Below, piece by piece: positions 1 through 9,808 of a DNA stretch of 64,000 nt. The notes beneath the pieces were generated by a model. That model was not told the origin of the DNA. It was given only the letters and a program-made list of their open reading frames with translations, and did no database searches. Position numbers and translations under genes: made by a program. Source of the DNA: Thermoleophilaceae bacterium (GTDB taxonomy: Bacteria > Actinomycetota > Thermoleophilia > Solirubrobacterales > Thermoleophilaceae); NCBI GenBank assembly GCA_014534235.1, contig JACVRW010000003.1:18201-82200 (forward strand). Direction: 5' to 3'. The stretch's first letter is position 1. Every line of letters starts with the position of its first letter.

Positions 1-207
1 CGGCGTGTACTGCAGCGCTACGGCGCCGTCGTCGCGCACCAGCCGCGCGGTGATCTCTTCGACCTGGTCGGTTGGGAACGTCGCCGGGTTCGGGAAGCCT
101 CCCGTCATCGACAGCACGCCCGGAGGCGTGCCGGCGAGGATCGTGCTCAGCTCGGCGCCCCCGCGCAGGTGTGTCCGGCGCGCGAACGCATGCCCGAAGT
201 CAGCCAT
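1..207 (-). CDS. PLP-dependent aminotransferase (2-aminoadipate transaminase/MocR-type), N-terminal part, truncated by window edge
   Basis: Reverse strand reads MADFGHAFARRTHLRGGAELSTILAGTPPGVLSMTGGFPNPATFPTDQVEEITARLVRDDGAVALQYTP; the SMTGGFPNPATFP and ALQY motifs are typical of this fold. ATG overlaps the stop of the upstream RraA-like gene. Confidence 0.75.
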   Translation of the reverse strand, partial: MADFGHAFARRTHLRGGAELSTILAGTPPGVLSMTGGFPNPATFPTDQVEEITARLVRDDGAVALQYTP

Positions 208-856
208 CTACCCGGAACGCCAGCGCGCTCCGCTCCCCCCGGTCGAGCGCGGCCACGTGCTCGTCGTGGTTTGTCAGGTCGAGCAGCGCTTCACCGCGAG
301 CCTGGGCTGCGAGGATCGCCCGCTCGCTGCGCGCGATCGACTCCGCGGTCTCGAGCGCGGCGACGATCCGGTCCGCAGGGGCGATGAGCAGGCCGTCGTC
401 GTCGCCGAACACGATGTCGCCCGCGGAGACCTCGACGCCCCCGCAGGCGATCGTCCCGCCGAGCGCCGCCCGCGATACGGCCGTGCCCGACCGCGGCGTC
501 GTGCCGCGCGCGAACACGGGAAGGCCGATGCGGCGCAGGCCGCGCAGGTCGCGGCAGAACCCGTCGTCGACGATCCCCGCCAGCCGCCGCCGGCGCGCCT
601 CGGTGGCGATGAGCTCGCCGAAGACTGCGCGGGACCCCCCGTTCGTGGCGATCACGAGCACATCGCCGGGCGCGGCCTCGGCCACCGCGGTGATCACCGG
701 GAGATGATCATCCTCGGCGACGACCGTGAACGCCCGCCCCGCCATGCGCATCTCGGGGATCATTGCGCGCACCGCGGGATCGACGACGGGCAGCGCCTTG
801 TCGGCGTCCGAGAGCGCCGAGACGTCGATTTCGAGCAGCCGCTCGGGCAGATCCAT
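200..856 (-). CDS. RraA-like / 4-hydroxy-4-methyl-2-oxoglutarate aldolase family protein
   Basis: 218 aa; GDVLVIATNGGSRAVFGELIATEARRRRLAGIVDDGFCRDL matches the RraA-fold signature. Confidence 0.85.
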   Translation of the reverse strand: MDLPERLLEIDVSALSDADKALPVVDPAVRAMIPEMRMAGRAFTVVAEDDHLPVITAVAEAAPGDVLVIATNGGSRAVFGELIATEARRRRLAGIVDDGFCRDLRGLRRIGLPVFARGTTPRSGTAVSRAALGGTIACGGVEVSAGDIVFGDDDGLLIAPADRIVAALETAESIARSERAILAAQARGEALLDLTNHDEHVAALDRGERSALAFRVDG

Positions 857-936
857 GCCGCAGAGCCTGCCACATGCGCGGCCGCTCGAGGCCTGCTCGA
901 GGTAGATTGCCTAGTGGCGGGGCGGATCTCGACGCA

Positions 937-1263
937 TTACAGCTGCCGCGACGACCAGAGCAACGCGGCGAGCACGACCGAGGTCAGTCCCACCACCAGA
1001 CCTACGATCCAGCCTTCGACGTCCTGGCCCACCAGCACCGCGCCGAGGAGGACTGCGATGCCGACGATTCCCCCGGTCGCGACGAGGCGCATGAAGCCGC
1101 GCTCCACCTTGCTTCGACGACGTTCCCGGCCGGGCACCATGCCCTCGGGCCGCTCGCGCCGTCGCGCCTCGCGCTCCCGCCGCCGCGCCTCGCGCGCAGG
1201 GACCTCGGCCTCCGGCGGGGAAGGCTCGGGCGATGCGGGACGCTCGGACTCTGAGGCGGTCAC
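937..1263 (-). CDS. small membrane protein, charged N-terminus, two C-terminal TM segments
   Basis: 108 aa ORF with RRREREARRRE stretch, then GGIVGIAVLLGAVLVG and WIVGLVVGLTSVVLAALLW. Confidence 0.55.
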   Translation of the reverse strand: MTASESERPASPEPSPPEAEVPAREARRREREARRRERPEGMVPGRERRRSKVERGFMRLVATGGIVGIAVLLGAVLVGQDVEGWIVGLVVGLTSVVLAALLWSSRQL

Positions 1264-1272
1264 ACCAAACAG

Positions 1273-1701
1273 CTACCGGAACCGCACGGCCGGAAACGCC
1301 CGATCAGGGGGGCGCGACCGGTCACTCACGGCCGGGCCCAAGGCCAGCTGGTGAAAGCGGTCGAGCGTGTCCTCGAGACCCCACACCGCCGAGATGCGGT
1401 CGCCCTCGAACGTGAAGAAGTAGACCTCGTCGACGTCGTCAAAGCGCCGACCACTCGGCGGGTGGCCGCGCCACTCGCCCTGGTGGGTACCGGAGCAGGC
1501 AAAGCGCCCGACCACAGTGTCGCCCTCGGCTACGAGCGCCACGGTGCGCATGGTGACGTCCGGAAACGAACGGCGAAAGGCGCCGAACCAGTCTCGCACG
1601 AAGCTCGCGATCTCGCGCCTAAAGAGCTCGTCGATGAGCTCCTCACGACCGCCGTTCACCGCCTCGTCGACAAAGCGGCGGACGACCACCTTCCGATCCA
1701 T
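1273..1701 (-). CDS. SnoaL-like / NTF2-fold ester cyclase family protein
   Basis: MDRKVVVRRFVDEAVNGGREELIDELF...GTHQGEWRGHPPSGRRFDDVDEVYFFTFEGDRISAVWGLEDTLDRFHQLA; internal ATG of ORF 1273..1998. Confidence 0.8.
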   Translation of the reverse strand: MDRKVVVRRFVDEAVNGGREELIDELFRREIASFVRDWFGAFRRSFPDVTMRTVALVAEGDTVVGRFACSGTHQGEWRGHPPSGRRFDDVDEVYFFTFEGDRISAVWGLEDTLDRFHQLALGPAVSDRSRPPDRAFPAVRFR

Positions 1702-1804
1702 GGTCAGCAGCCTACGCTCGTGCCGGGAAACAGCGGCGTCGAGCCTTCGCGCTCCGGGCAGCGAATCTGCACGCGGACAAGCTGGCGCGTTCGTTCGGGC
1801 CCTG

Positions 1805-2059
1805 TCACCGCCCCACAGCCCCGCGCCTCGCGGGCAGCATGATCGCGGCCATGGAGACCGCCAGGAAGCCGAACGCGGCAACCCGCGGCGCCAGGGCCGC
1901 CAGCAGCAGGACGAGCCCGGCGATCCGCGCCCAGAGGTCCTGGAAGCCCCGCGCCGGGACGGAGATGTCGAGCACGAGCAGCGTGATCGCGATCGCAAAG
2001 ACGCCGTCGCTCAGGCCTCCATCCTTCCGCTCTCGAAGCGGTCGGCCATGCCGCAGCAT
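1805..2059 (-). pseudogene. very short TMEM175-like (DUF1211) potassium channel remnant
   Basis: 84 aa containing GLSDGVFAIAITLLVLDISVP (TMEM175 TM1 signature), then a C-terminal-like TM segment; the middle of the family (~100+ aa) is absent. Confidence 0.6.
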
Positions 2060-2138
2060 TCGTCCCGGCGCGCCGCTCTCGTCGCCGGCCGCCTCTCACC
2101 GGCCCTGACCGCCCGGCCGATGTGATGCACTCCCGTCC

Positions 2139-5100
2139 ATGAGCTCGCTGCCGTCTGCGCCGACCGTTTCAGGCCCGCCGGGCACCCTCGAGCGCTTCCA
2201 CCCCGCGGTCAGGACGTGGTTCGAACGGAGGTTTCCCGAGGGACCGACCGAGGCCCAGGGCGGGGGCTGGCCGGCGATAGCCGCGGGCCGGCACGCACTC
2301 ATCTGCGCGCCCACCGGCTCGGGCAAGACCCTCGCCGGGTTCCTCGCCGCCATCGACGCCCTCTACCGCGCCCACGAGGCCGGCGAGGCCATCGAGGGGA
2401 CCACTCGAGTCGTGTACCTGAGCCCGCTCAAGGCCCTCGCCGTCGACATCCACACGAACCTCGAGGAGCCACTCGCCGAGATCGCGGAGGTGGCCCGGGA
2501 GCTCGGCTATGAGCCGGCGCCGATCACGGTCGCGGTTCGGACCGGCGATTCCACCTCCTGGGAGCGGGAGATGATGATCCGCCGGCCGCCGAACCTCCTC
2601 GTCACGACGCCGGAGTCGCTGTACCTGTACCTGACCGCGGAGCGGTCGCGGGCCACCCTCGCCGCCGCGCAGACGGTCATCGTCGACGAGATCCACGCGC
2701 TCGCGCGCGACAAGCGCGGCTCGCATCTAACGCTTACGCTCGAGCGGCTCCAGGCCGTCACCGCGCGACCGTTCGTCCGCGTCGGGCTCTCGGCCACCGT
2801 CAAGCCGGTCGAGACCGCGGCCCGCCTGCTGGTCGGAGCGGGCGAGCCACTCCCCGCCGTCGTCGATAGCGGCCACCAGCGCCGCCTCGAGCTGGAGCTC
2901 GAGCTGCCCGACGGCGAGCTCGAGGCGGCGATTTCCGGGGACCAGTTCGGCGAGATCCTGGACCGCATCGCCGCCCACGTGGCGCGCCACCGCACGACGC
3001 TCGTGTTCGTCAACACCAGGAAGCTGTCCGAGCGAGTGGCCCATCAGCTCGGCGAGCGGCTGGGCGAGGATCAGGTGGCCGCCCACCATGGATCGCTGTC
3101 GCGGGAGCGCCGCCAGCGGGTCGAGTACCGCCTCCGGGCCGGCGACCTGCGCGCTCTGGTGGCCACCGCCTCACTCGAGCTCGGGATCGATGTCGGTCCC
3201 GTCGAGCTCGTGTGCCAGATCGGCTCGCCCCGCAGCATCGCGACCTTCCTACAGCGGGTGGGTCGGGCCAACCACCACCGCACCGGCGTCCCCCGGGGCA
3301 TCATGTACCCGACCACCCGAGACGAGCTGGTCGAGTGCGCCGCGCTGCTGGCCGCCGTGAGGCGGGGACGCCTCGACGCGCTCCACCCGCCTGAACAGCC
3401 GCTCGACATCCTGGCGCAGCAGATCGTGGCCGAGGCGGCGGCCCGGGGCGAAGACGGCGTCGGCGAGGACGAGCTGTTCGGCCTGGTCACCCGCGCCTGG
3501 CCATACCGGCGGCTCAGCCGGGAGGAGTTCGAGGAGGTGGTCGAGCTCGTGTCGGGCGGTATCGAGACGGGCCGCGGCCGGCGGATGGCCTATCTCCACC
3601 GTGACGGGGTGGGTGGGCGGCTCCGCGGCCGCCGCGGCGCACGCCTGACCACGCTCACCTCGGGCGGAGCAATCCCGGAGACCGGCGACTACCGCGTGCT
3701 CATGGAGCCCGGCGACGTCTTCGTCGGCACCGTAAACGAGGACTTCGCGATCGAGTCGTTCCAGGGCGACGTGTTCCTTCTCGGCAGCCATCCCTGGCAG
3801 GTCGTGCAGGTGACGAACGGCGTCATGCGGGTCCGAGACGCCACCGGCAGGCACCCCACGGTCCCGTTCTGGCTCGGCGAGGCGCCGGGACGCACCGACG
3901 AGCTGTCGCAGGAGGTGTCCCGGCTGCGAGCCGCGGTCGGGGAACGGCTCGACGTGGATGGTCGGGAGGCCGCCATAGCGGTCGTGCGAGAGCTCTCCGG
4001 TGTGGACGTCGTGGCCGCCGCGCTGGTCGTGGACTACCTCAGGGCCGGCCGGACCGGCCTGGGTGGCGTCCTGCCCACGCATGACGACATCGTGTTCGAG
4101 CGGTTCTTCGACGAGTCCGGCGGGATGCAGCTCGTAGTGCACGCCCCGCTGGGCGCCAGGCTCAACCGGGCGCTCGGTCTCGGCCTACGAAAGAAGTTCT
4201 GCCTGACCTTCGACTTCGAGCTCCAGGCCGCCGCGAGTGACGACGCGGTGCTCCTCTCGCTGGGCCCCCAGCACTCGTTCCCGCTCGAGGACGTGCCCGC
4301 CTTCCTTCGCTCCCGAAACGTGCGGGATGCCGTCTGCCAGGCCGTGCTCCGGAGCCCGATGTTCACCGCCCGTTGGCGCTGGAACCTCAACCGCTCGCTG
4401 GCCGTCCTACGCCGAAAGGGCGGCCGGCAGAACCCGTTCAACATCCAGCGCATGGAGGCGGCCGACCTGATGGCCGCCGTCTTCCCCTCGCTCGCGGCCT
4501 GCCAGGACAACGCCCCGGCCGGTCCGATCGAGGTCCCCGATCACCCGCTCGTGCGGGAGACGCTCGGCGACTGCCTCACCGAGGCGATGGACATCGCGGG
4601 CCTCGAGGCGCTCGTGCGGCGGTTGGAGGAAGGGACGGTTCGCCTCCACTTCGTGGACACCGTCGAGCCCAGCGTGCTGGCGCACGAGATCCTGAACGGC
4701 GCCCCCTTCACGTACCTTGACGAGGACGCCGAGATCGGCGAGCGCCGCTCGCGCGCGGTGCCGCTGCGCCGAGGCCTGCCGGTGGAGCCGCGCGAGCTGG
4801 GTCGCCTCGACCCGGACGCCGTCGAGCGCGTGTGTGCCGAGGCGATCCCCGACGTGCGCGACCCCGACGAGCTCCACGACGTGCTGCTCTCGCTTGTCGC
4901 CGCCCGGCCGCAGGACGAGTGGGCTGGCCACTTCGAAGCACTGGCGGCCGCCGGCCGGGCCTTCGAGGTTCACCTACCCGACCGAACGGACGTCCTATGG
5001 GCGGCCACCGAGCGCCGGCCCGAGACCGAGGCCCTCTTCCCCGGCGCCCGGTTCGTGCCCGATCACCCTCTCCCGCCGGGCCTCGTCCCGGTGCTCGACG

Positions 5101-6353
5101 CGGCGGCCGCGGACGAGGCGGCAGTTACGCTCGTCCGGGGCCATCTCGAGGTCTCGGGTCCGGTCACGACGGAGGATCTCGCGGCCGCCGCGGGGCTGCC
5201 GCCCTCCGCGGTGACCGCCGCCCTAGAGGCCCTTCGCGAGCGGGGATTCGCGGTCACCGGCGAGTTCGAGCCCGAGCGAGGTGAGCAGTGGTGCGCCCGA
5301 CGGCTATTGGCGCGCATCCACGGCTATACGCGCGAGCGCCGGCGGGCCGAGGTCCGTCCGATCAGCCGTGAGGAATGGGAGCGCTTCCTCGAGTCCTGGA
5401 GGCACGCCGCGCCCGGGACGCGGCTCCACGGCCGGTCCGGCCTCGCGGAGGTGATCGAGCAGCTCCAGGGCTTCGAGTGGCCGGCCGGCGCGTGGGAGCG
5501 GCTCTTCGCCGAGCGGGTCGAGTCGTACCGGCCCGAATGGCTCGATGACCTGTGTCTCTCGGGCGAGGTCGTATGGGGCCGGCTATCCGTGCTCGAGCCG
5601 GCCGTCGAGGGCGACGAGGCCGCTTCCCCGTCTCGCCTCTCGGTGAAGACGCCGTCCCGTCGGACGCCCATCACCTTCATGCTCCGGCAGGATCTCCCCT
5701 GGCTGCTCCAAGCCCACCGCGGCGAAGCGGCGCCGGCGGAGCCCGCGGGCGGCTGCGGGCGCGAGGTGCTCGACGCCCTGCGCGGCCGCGGCGCGCTCTT
5801 CCACTCCGACCTCCAGGCCGCCATCGGTCGCCTCCCGGCCGAGGTCGAGGAGGGCCTCTGGGACGGCGTCGCCCGCGGGCTGATCACCGCGGACGGCTTC
5901 AACGCTGTCCGCTCGCTCCTGAACGCCCGCGCCCGGTTCGCCCGCCGCCAGCGGCCCTACCCGCGCCCGGGCTCCCGTGGCCGGGGGGGGACATGGCGGC
6001 AGGGCGTGGAGGGCCGGTGGACGCTCCTGCCCGCCGTCGAGCCGGTCGTCGAGGTCGAGGAGCTGGCCGAGACCGTCGCCTCGCAGCTCCTGCTGCGATG
6101 GGCAGTGGTGTTCCGCGACGTCTACCTAAAGGAGCGGCTCGCGCTTCCGTGGCGGGAGATCCTCTGGGCCCTGCGCCGCCTCGAGGCCCGGGGACTCATC
6201 CGGGGCGGGCGCTTCGTCACCGGAGTGACGGGCGAACAGTTCGCCGCCGAGACAACCTTGCCGCTGCTGCGGCGAAGGCGTGCCGGGACCGAACGAACCG
6301 CCCGGGCGGCGGACCCGCGTCCATCGTCGGCTACCGGCCCGCGGCCCCCATAG
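2139..6353 (+). CDS. lhr: Lhr-type large DEAD/DEAH-box helicase
   Basis: 1404 aa; APTGSGKT, DEIH, SATV and QRVGRANHHR motifs plus long Lhr-type C-terminal region. Confidence 0.93.
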   Translation: MSSLPSAPTVSGPPGTLERFHPAVRTWFERRFPEGPTEAQGGGWPAIAAGRHALICAPTGSGKTLAGFLAAIDALYRAHEAGEAIEGTTRVVYLSPLKALAVDIHTNLEEPLAEIAEVARELGYEPAPITVAVRTGDSTSWEREMMIRRPPNLLVTTPESLYLYLTAERSRATLAAAQTVIVDEIHALARDKRGSHLTLTLERLQAVTARPFVRVGLSATVKPVETAARLLVGAGEPLPAVVDSGHQRRLELELELPDGELEAAISGDQFGEILDRIAAHVARHRTTLVFVNTRKLSERVAHQLGERLGEDQVAAHHGSLSRERRQRVEYRLRAGDLRALVATASLELGIDVGPVELVCQIGSPRSIATFLQRVGRANHHRTGVPRGIMYPTTRDELVECAALLAAVRRGRLDALHPPEQPLDILAQQIVAEAAARGEDGVGEDELFGLVTRAWPYRRLSREEFEEVVELVSGGIETGRGRRMAYLHRDGVGGRLRGRRGARLTTLTSGGAIPETGDYRVLMEPGDVFVGTVNEDFAIESFQGDVFLLGSHPWQVVQVTNGVMRVRDATGRHPTVPFWLGEAPGRTDELSQEVSRLRAAVGERLDVDGREAAIAVVRELSGVDVVAAALVVDYLRAGRTGLGGVLPTHDDIVFERFFDESGGMQLVVHAPLGARLNRALGLGLRKKFCLTFDFELQAAASDDAVLLSLGPQHSFPLEDVPAFLRSRNVRDAVCQAVLRSPMFTARWRWNLNRSLAVLRRKGGRQNPFNIQRMEAADLMAAVFPSLAACQDNAPAGPIEVPDHPLVRETLGDCLTEAMDIAGLEALVRRLEEGTVRLHFVDTVEPSVLAHEILNGAPFTYLDEDAEIGERRSRAVPLRRGLPVEPRELGRLDPDAVERVCAEAIPDVRDPDELHDVLLSLVAARPQDEWAGHFEALAAAGRAFEVHLPDRTDVLWAATERRPETEALFPGARFVPDHPLPPGLVPVLDAAAADEAAVTLVRGHLEVSGPVTTEDLAAAAGLPPSAVTAALEALRERGFAVTGEFEPERGEQWCARRLLARIHGYTRERRRAEVRPISREEWERFLESWRHAAPGTRLHGRSGLAEVIEQLQGFEWPAGAWERLFAERVESYRPEWLDDLCLSGEVVWGRLSVLEPAVEGDEAASPSRLSVKTPSRRTPITFMLRQDLPWLLQAHRGEAAPAEPAGGCGREVLDALRGRGALFHSDLQAAIGRLPAEVEEGLWDGVARGLITADGFNAVRSLLNARARFARRQRPYPRPGSRGRGGTWRQGVEGRWTLLPAVEPVVEVEELAETVASQLLLRWAVVFRDVYLKERLALPWREILWALRRLEARGLIRGGRFVTGVTGEQFAAETTLPLLRRRRAGTERTARAADPRPSSATGPRPP

Positions 6354-6460
6354 CGGTCACCTCGGACCCCAGTCGGCGCGGACGGGGTCGGCTCGCCGGG
6401 CGCGACGAGCTCAGGGGGTTCCATACGTCGAGGCGGTCCGCAGCGTCGGGCTTCAGCACA

Positions 6461-6868
6461 CTACGGCGGGGGGTCAGCGCGATCAAGCTCGGCAACCAGC
6501 GCGCCGACCCGGCGGGCGATTTCGTCGCGGATGGCCCTGACCGTCTCGGGCGGCTCGCCGCTCGGGTCGCGCAGGTCCCAGTCGAGGTAGCGGCGGCCCG
6601 GGATGTACGGACACGCGTCGCCGCACCCCATGGTGACGACGACGTCGGCCCACTCGGCGTGCTCGTCGGTGAGCCGCTGCGGCACGCGGCCGTCGAGGCG
6701 GATCCCGAGCTCGTGCATGGCATCGACGACCTGGGGGTGCACTCGGTCGATGGGCGTCGTGCCCGCGGAGCGCGCGGTGTGGCGGCCGCCGGCGGCGCGT
6801 TCGAAGAGCGCCTGACTTATCTGCGAGCGTCCGGCGTTATGCAGGCAGACGAAGAGGACGTTGGCCAT
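6461..6868 (-). CDS. arsC: arsenate reductase, LMW-phosphatase type
   Basis: MANVLFVCLHNAGRSQISQALFERAAGG...VVTMGCGDACPYIPGRRYLDWDLRDP. Confidence 0.92.
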   Translation of the reverse strand: MANVLFVCLHNAGRSQISQALFERAAGGRHTARSAGTTPIDRVHPQVVDAMHELGIRLDGRVPQRLTDEHAEWADVVVTMGCGDACPYIPGRRYLDWDLRDPSGEPPETVRAIRDEIARRVGALVAELDRADPPP

Positions 6869-6928
6869 CGACGGAGATTATGTGCGCGCGTCCGCGATCA
6901 CCTCGCCGCCGCGGCCGAGGGTCATCTA

Positions 6929-6957
6929 TTGACAGCGATCACTTTAATTGGTATACG
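6929..6957 (+). promoter_or_regulatory. putative sigma-70-like promoter of arsR-arsM
   Basis: TTGACA (6929-6934), 17-nt spacer, TATACG (6952-6957); ATG only 7 nt further downstream. Confidence 0.6.
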
Positions 6958-6964
6958 TGAATCT

Positions 6965-7318
6965 ATGGCCGTCGAGCTCGAGCTCGCACCGAAGCAGAAG
7001 CGCGTCGCCGGCGAGCCGTGCTGTGAGCCCGTCGCCTACCCGGACGTCGAGCTCGAGCGGGCCAAGCGCATGGCCCGCGTCGCAAAGGCGCTCGGCGACC
7101 CGATCCGCGTGCAGCTCATCGACGTCCTGCGAAAGCACGCCGGCAAGGTCTGTGTCTGCGAGCTCGTTCCGTTGTTCGACCTCTCCCAGCCCACGGTCTC
7201 GCACCACCTCAAGGTGCTGCGAGAGGCCGGCCTCGTCGACAGCGAGCGTCGCGGCTTGTGGGCCTACTACTACGTCATTCCCGACGCCCTGGAGGAACTC
7301 GCCGCATGGCTGAGCTGA
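6965..7318 (+). CDS. arsR: ArsR-family transcriptional regulator
   Basis: KALGDPIRVQLIDVLRKHAGKVCVCELVPLFDLSQPTVSHHLKVLREAGLVDSERRGLWAYYYV (winged HTH, CVCEL metal-site-like motif). Confidence 0.92.
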   Translation: MAVELELAPKQKRVAGEPCCEPVAYPDVELERAKRMARVAKALGDPIRVQLIDVLRKHAGKVCVCELVPLFDLSQPTVSHHLKVLREAGLVDSERRGLWAYYYVIPDALEELAAWLS

Positions 7319-8127
7319 CCGAGACCGACGTCCGCGAGCTGGTCCGCGACCGCTACGCCGCCGCGGCACGAGCGTCCGCCGAGGGGCGGGGCGGTGGTTG
7401 TGGCGGCGCGGCCGGCGCCTGTTGCGGCCCGGCGCCCGAGGCTCCGCGGAGCGACCAGGTCTTCGGCGGGACTTTGTACGGCCGCGACGCCGACGCCGCG
7501 CCGCCGGCCGCGGTAGAGGCCTCACTCGGCTGCGGGGTCCCGACCGCGGTCGCCGACCTCCACGAAGGAGAGACCGTGCTGGACCTTGGATCCGGCGGGG
7601 GCGTGGACGTGCTCATCTCCGCCCGTCGCGTCGGGCCGACCGGGAAGGCAATCGGTCTCGACATGACCGACGAGATGCTCAAGCTCGCACGAGCGAACGC
7701 CGCCGACGCCGGCGTCGAGAACGCCGAGTTCGTCAAGGGCTACATGGAGGACATTCCGCTGCCGGATGGATCGGTGGACGTCGTCATCTCCAACTGCGTG
7801 ATCAACCTCTCCGCCGACAAGCAGAAGGTCCTGCGTGAGGCCGCGCGCGTGCTCCGCCCCGGCGGGCGCTTCGCCGTGTCGGACGTGATCGCGGACCCCG
7901 ACATGGACGAGGCGACCCGCGCGGACATGGAGCAGTGGACCGGATGCATCGCCGGCGCGCTCACCCGCACAGAATTCGAGCGGGCGCTCGCCGACGCAGG
8001 CCTCGTGGACGTAGAAATCCACGAGACCCACCGCGTCCATGAGCACGCCGGCTCTGCAATCGTCCGCGCCCGTAAGCCGGCCGGGCGCCCCACCCTCACT
8101 TCACGACGCGATACTCGAGGTGGGTGA
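7306..8127 (+). CDS. arsM: arsenite S-adenosylmethionine methyltransferase
   Basis: [38 protein letters not shown]...[33 protein letters not shown]; overlaps arsR stop. Confidence 0.92.
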   Translation: MAELTETDVRELVRDRYAAAARASAEGRGGGCGGAAGACCGPAPEAPRSDQVFGGTLYGRDADAAPPAAVEASLGCGVPTAVADLHEGETVLDLGSGGGVDVLISARRVGPTGKAIGLDMTDEMLKLARANAADAGVENAEFVKGYMEDIPLPDGSVDVVISNCVINLSADKQKVLREAARVLRPGGRFAVSDVIADPDMDEATRADMEQWTGCIAGALTRTEFERALADAGLVDVEIHETHRVHEHAGSAIVRARKPAGRPTLTSRRDTRGG

Positions 8128-8749
8128 CCCCCGTCGGGGACTCGATCACCCTCGTGCGCTCGAGCTTGGGCGCCGTGTCGGCGACGTGGTTCTCGAACAG
8201 CCGCACGCCGTCGCCGAGCAGGACGGGCACCAGGTGCAGGCGAACGTCGTCGAGCAGCCCGGCCTTCAGGTACTGCTGCGCGACGATCGCGCCGCCGCCG
8301 ACCCCGACGTCCTTGCCGCCGGCCGCGGCCCTCGCCTGCTCGAGCGCGGCCTCGATGCCGTCGGTGACGAAGGTAAACGTGGTCCCTCCCCGTTTCGGCA
8401 CCGGCTCGCGCGCATGGTGGGTCAGGACGAACACGGGATGGTGGAAGGGAGGGTCGTCGCCCCACCAGGCGTCGGCGTTCGGGTCGTCCTCCCAGGGGCC
8501 CTCGCCGCCGCTGAACATCCGCCTACCCATCACCGTGGCGAAGGTGTTGTCGAGCCACTCCTCCACCACCTCGGAGTCGACGTTCGTCTCGCCGCCGGAT
8601 TCCCCGTGGCGCTCGCGAAAGCCCTTCGTGGCGAAGGCCCACTCGTGGAGTAGCTCGCCGCCCTCACCCAGCGGCTCGTCGAGCGTCTGGTTCGGCCCCG
8701 CGACGAAGCCGTCGAGTGACACCGAGATATCGAAGACGACCTTGCCCAT
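8096..8749 (-). CDS. dihydrofolate reductase-like (RibD C-terminal domain) family protein
   Basis: MGKVVFDISVSLDGFVAGPNQTLDEPLGEGGELLHEWAF...VMGRRMFSGGEGPW. Confidence 0.88.
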   Translation of the reverse strand: MGKVVFDISVSLDGFVAGPNQTLDEPLGEGGELLHEWAFATKGFRERHGESGGETNVDSEVVEEWLDNTFATVMGRRMFSGGEGPWEDDPNADAWWGDDPPFHHPVFVLTHHAREPVPKRGGTTFTFVTDGIEAALEQARAAAGGKDVGVGGGAIVAQQYLKAGLLDDVRLHLVPVLLGDGVRLFENHVADTAPKLERTRVIESPTGVTHLEYRVVK

Positions 8750-8816
8750 CGTCCCTCCTCGTTCGTGATCGCGCGTTAAGACCGCGGCGGCCGGCGAGAA
8801 TCATCGTCGAGCGACC

Positions 8817-9794
8817 ATGAGGATTCTCGTCACGGGCAGCGCGGGTCATCTCGGCGAGGGACTCGTGCGCGTGCTCGCCGCCGACGGCTTCGACGTCGTC
8901 GGGCTCGACGTGCTCGACTGTCCGCATACCGCCGTTGTGGCCTCCATCACCGACCGCGCGGCGGTGCGGCGCTGCGTGGACGGCGTGGACGGGATCATCC
9001 ACGCCGCGACGCTCCACAAGCCGCACGTCGGCTCCCACAGCCGCCAGGCGTTCGTGGACACGAACGTCGCCGGCACGCTCAACCTGCTCGAGGCGGCCGC
9101 CCGGGAGGGGGTCGGCCGCTTTGTCTTCACGAGCACGACGAGCGCGTTCGGGCGCGCGCTCGAAAACCCGCCGGGCGCCCCGGCCGCCTGGATCACCGAG
9201 GACGTCCCGCCTGTGCCGAGGAACGTCTATGGGGTGACCAAGGCGGCAGCGGAGGACCTCTGCGAGCTCGTCCACCGCGAGCACGGCCTGCCGTGCCTCG
9301 TCCTTCGCACCTCCCGCTTCTTCCCCGAGGGCGATGACCGCGACGAGATCCGCGCGGCGTACGACGATCTCAACCTGAAGGTCAACGAGCTCCTCTACCG
9401 CAGGGTGGACCTCGCGGACGTGGTAGGCGCGCATCGGCTCGCGCTCGAACGCGCCCCCACGCTGGGGTTCGGACGCTACATCGTCAGCGCCACGACGCCG
9501 TTCACGCGCGACGACCTGGCCGAGCTGCGCGCGGATGCACCCGCGGTGGTGCGCCGGCACTTCCCAGACTACGAGGCCGTGTACGCGGAGCGCGGCTGGA
9601 CGATGTTGCCGAGCATCGACCGGGTCTACGTGAGCGCCCGGGCGCGCCGGGACCTGGGCTGGGAGCCGCGCTACGACTTCCGGAACGCGCTCGACCGCCT
9701 CAAGGCCGGCGAGGACCCGCGCAGCCCGCTCGCGGCGGAGGTGGGTCTGAAGGGCTATCACCCGGTCTCGAGCGGCCCGTATACGATCCGCTGA
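8817..9794 (+). CDS. NAD-dependent epimerase/dehydratase (SDR)
   Basis: MRILVTGSAGHLGEGLVRVLAADGFDVVGLDVLD; YGVTKAAAEDL catalytic motif. Confidence 0.88.
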   Translation: MRILVTGSAGHLGEGLVRVLAADGFDVVGLDVLDCPHTAVVASITDRAAVRRCVDGVDGIIHAATLHKPHVGSHSRQAFVDTNVAGTLNLLEAAAREGVGRFVFTSTTSAFGRALENPPGAPAAWITEDVPPVPRNVYGVTKAAAEDLCELVHREHGLPCLVLRTSRFFPEGDDRDEIRAAYDDLNLKVNELLYRRVDLADVVGAHRLALERAPTLGFGRYIVSATTPFTRDDLAELRADAPAVVRRHFPDYEAVYAERGWTMLPSIDRVYVSARARRDLGWEPRYDFRNALDRLKAGEDPRSPLAAEVGLKGYHPVSSGPYTIR

Positions 9795-9808
9795 CCGGAG
9801 GCCCCTCG

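Noticed and set aside
5-1354. 449-aa plus-strand ORF
   Set aside because: Antisense to the aminotransferase fragment, RraA-like and small membrane protein genes; low-complexity Arg/Ser-rich translation.
5552-6960. Upstream part of ORF 5552..7318
   Set aside because: Out-of-frame read of lhr joined to the true arsR; only the part from 6965 is supported.
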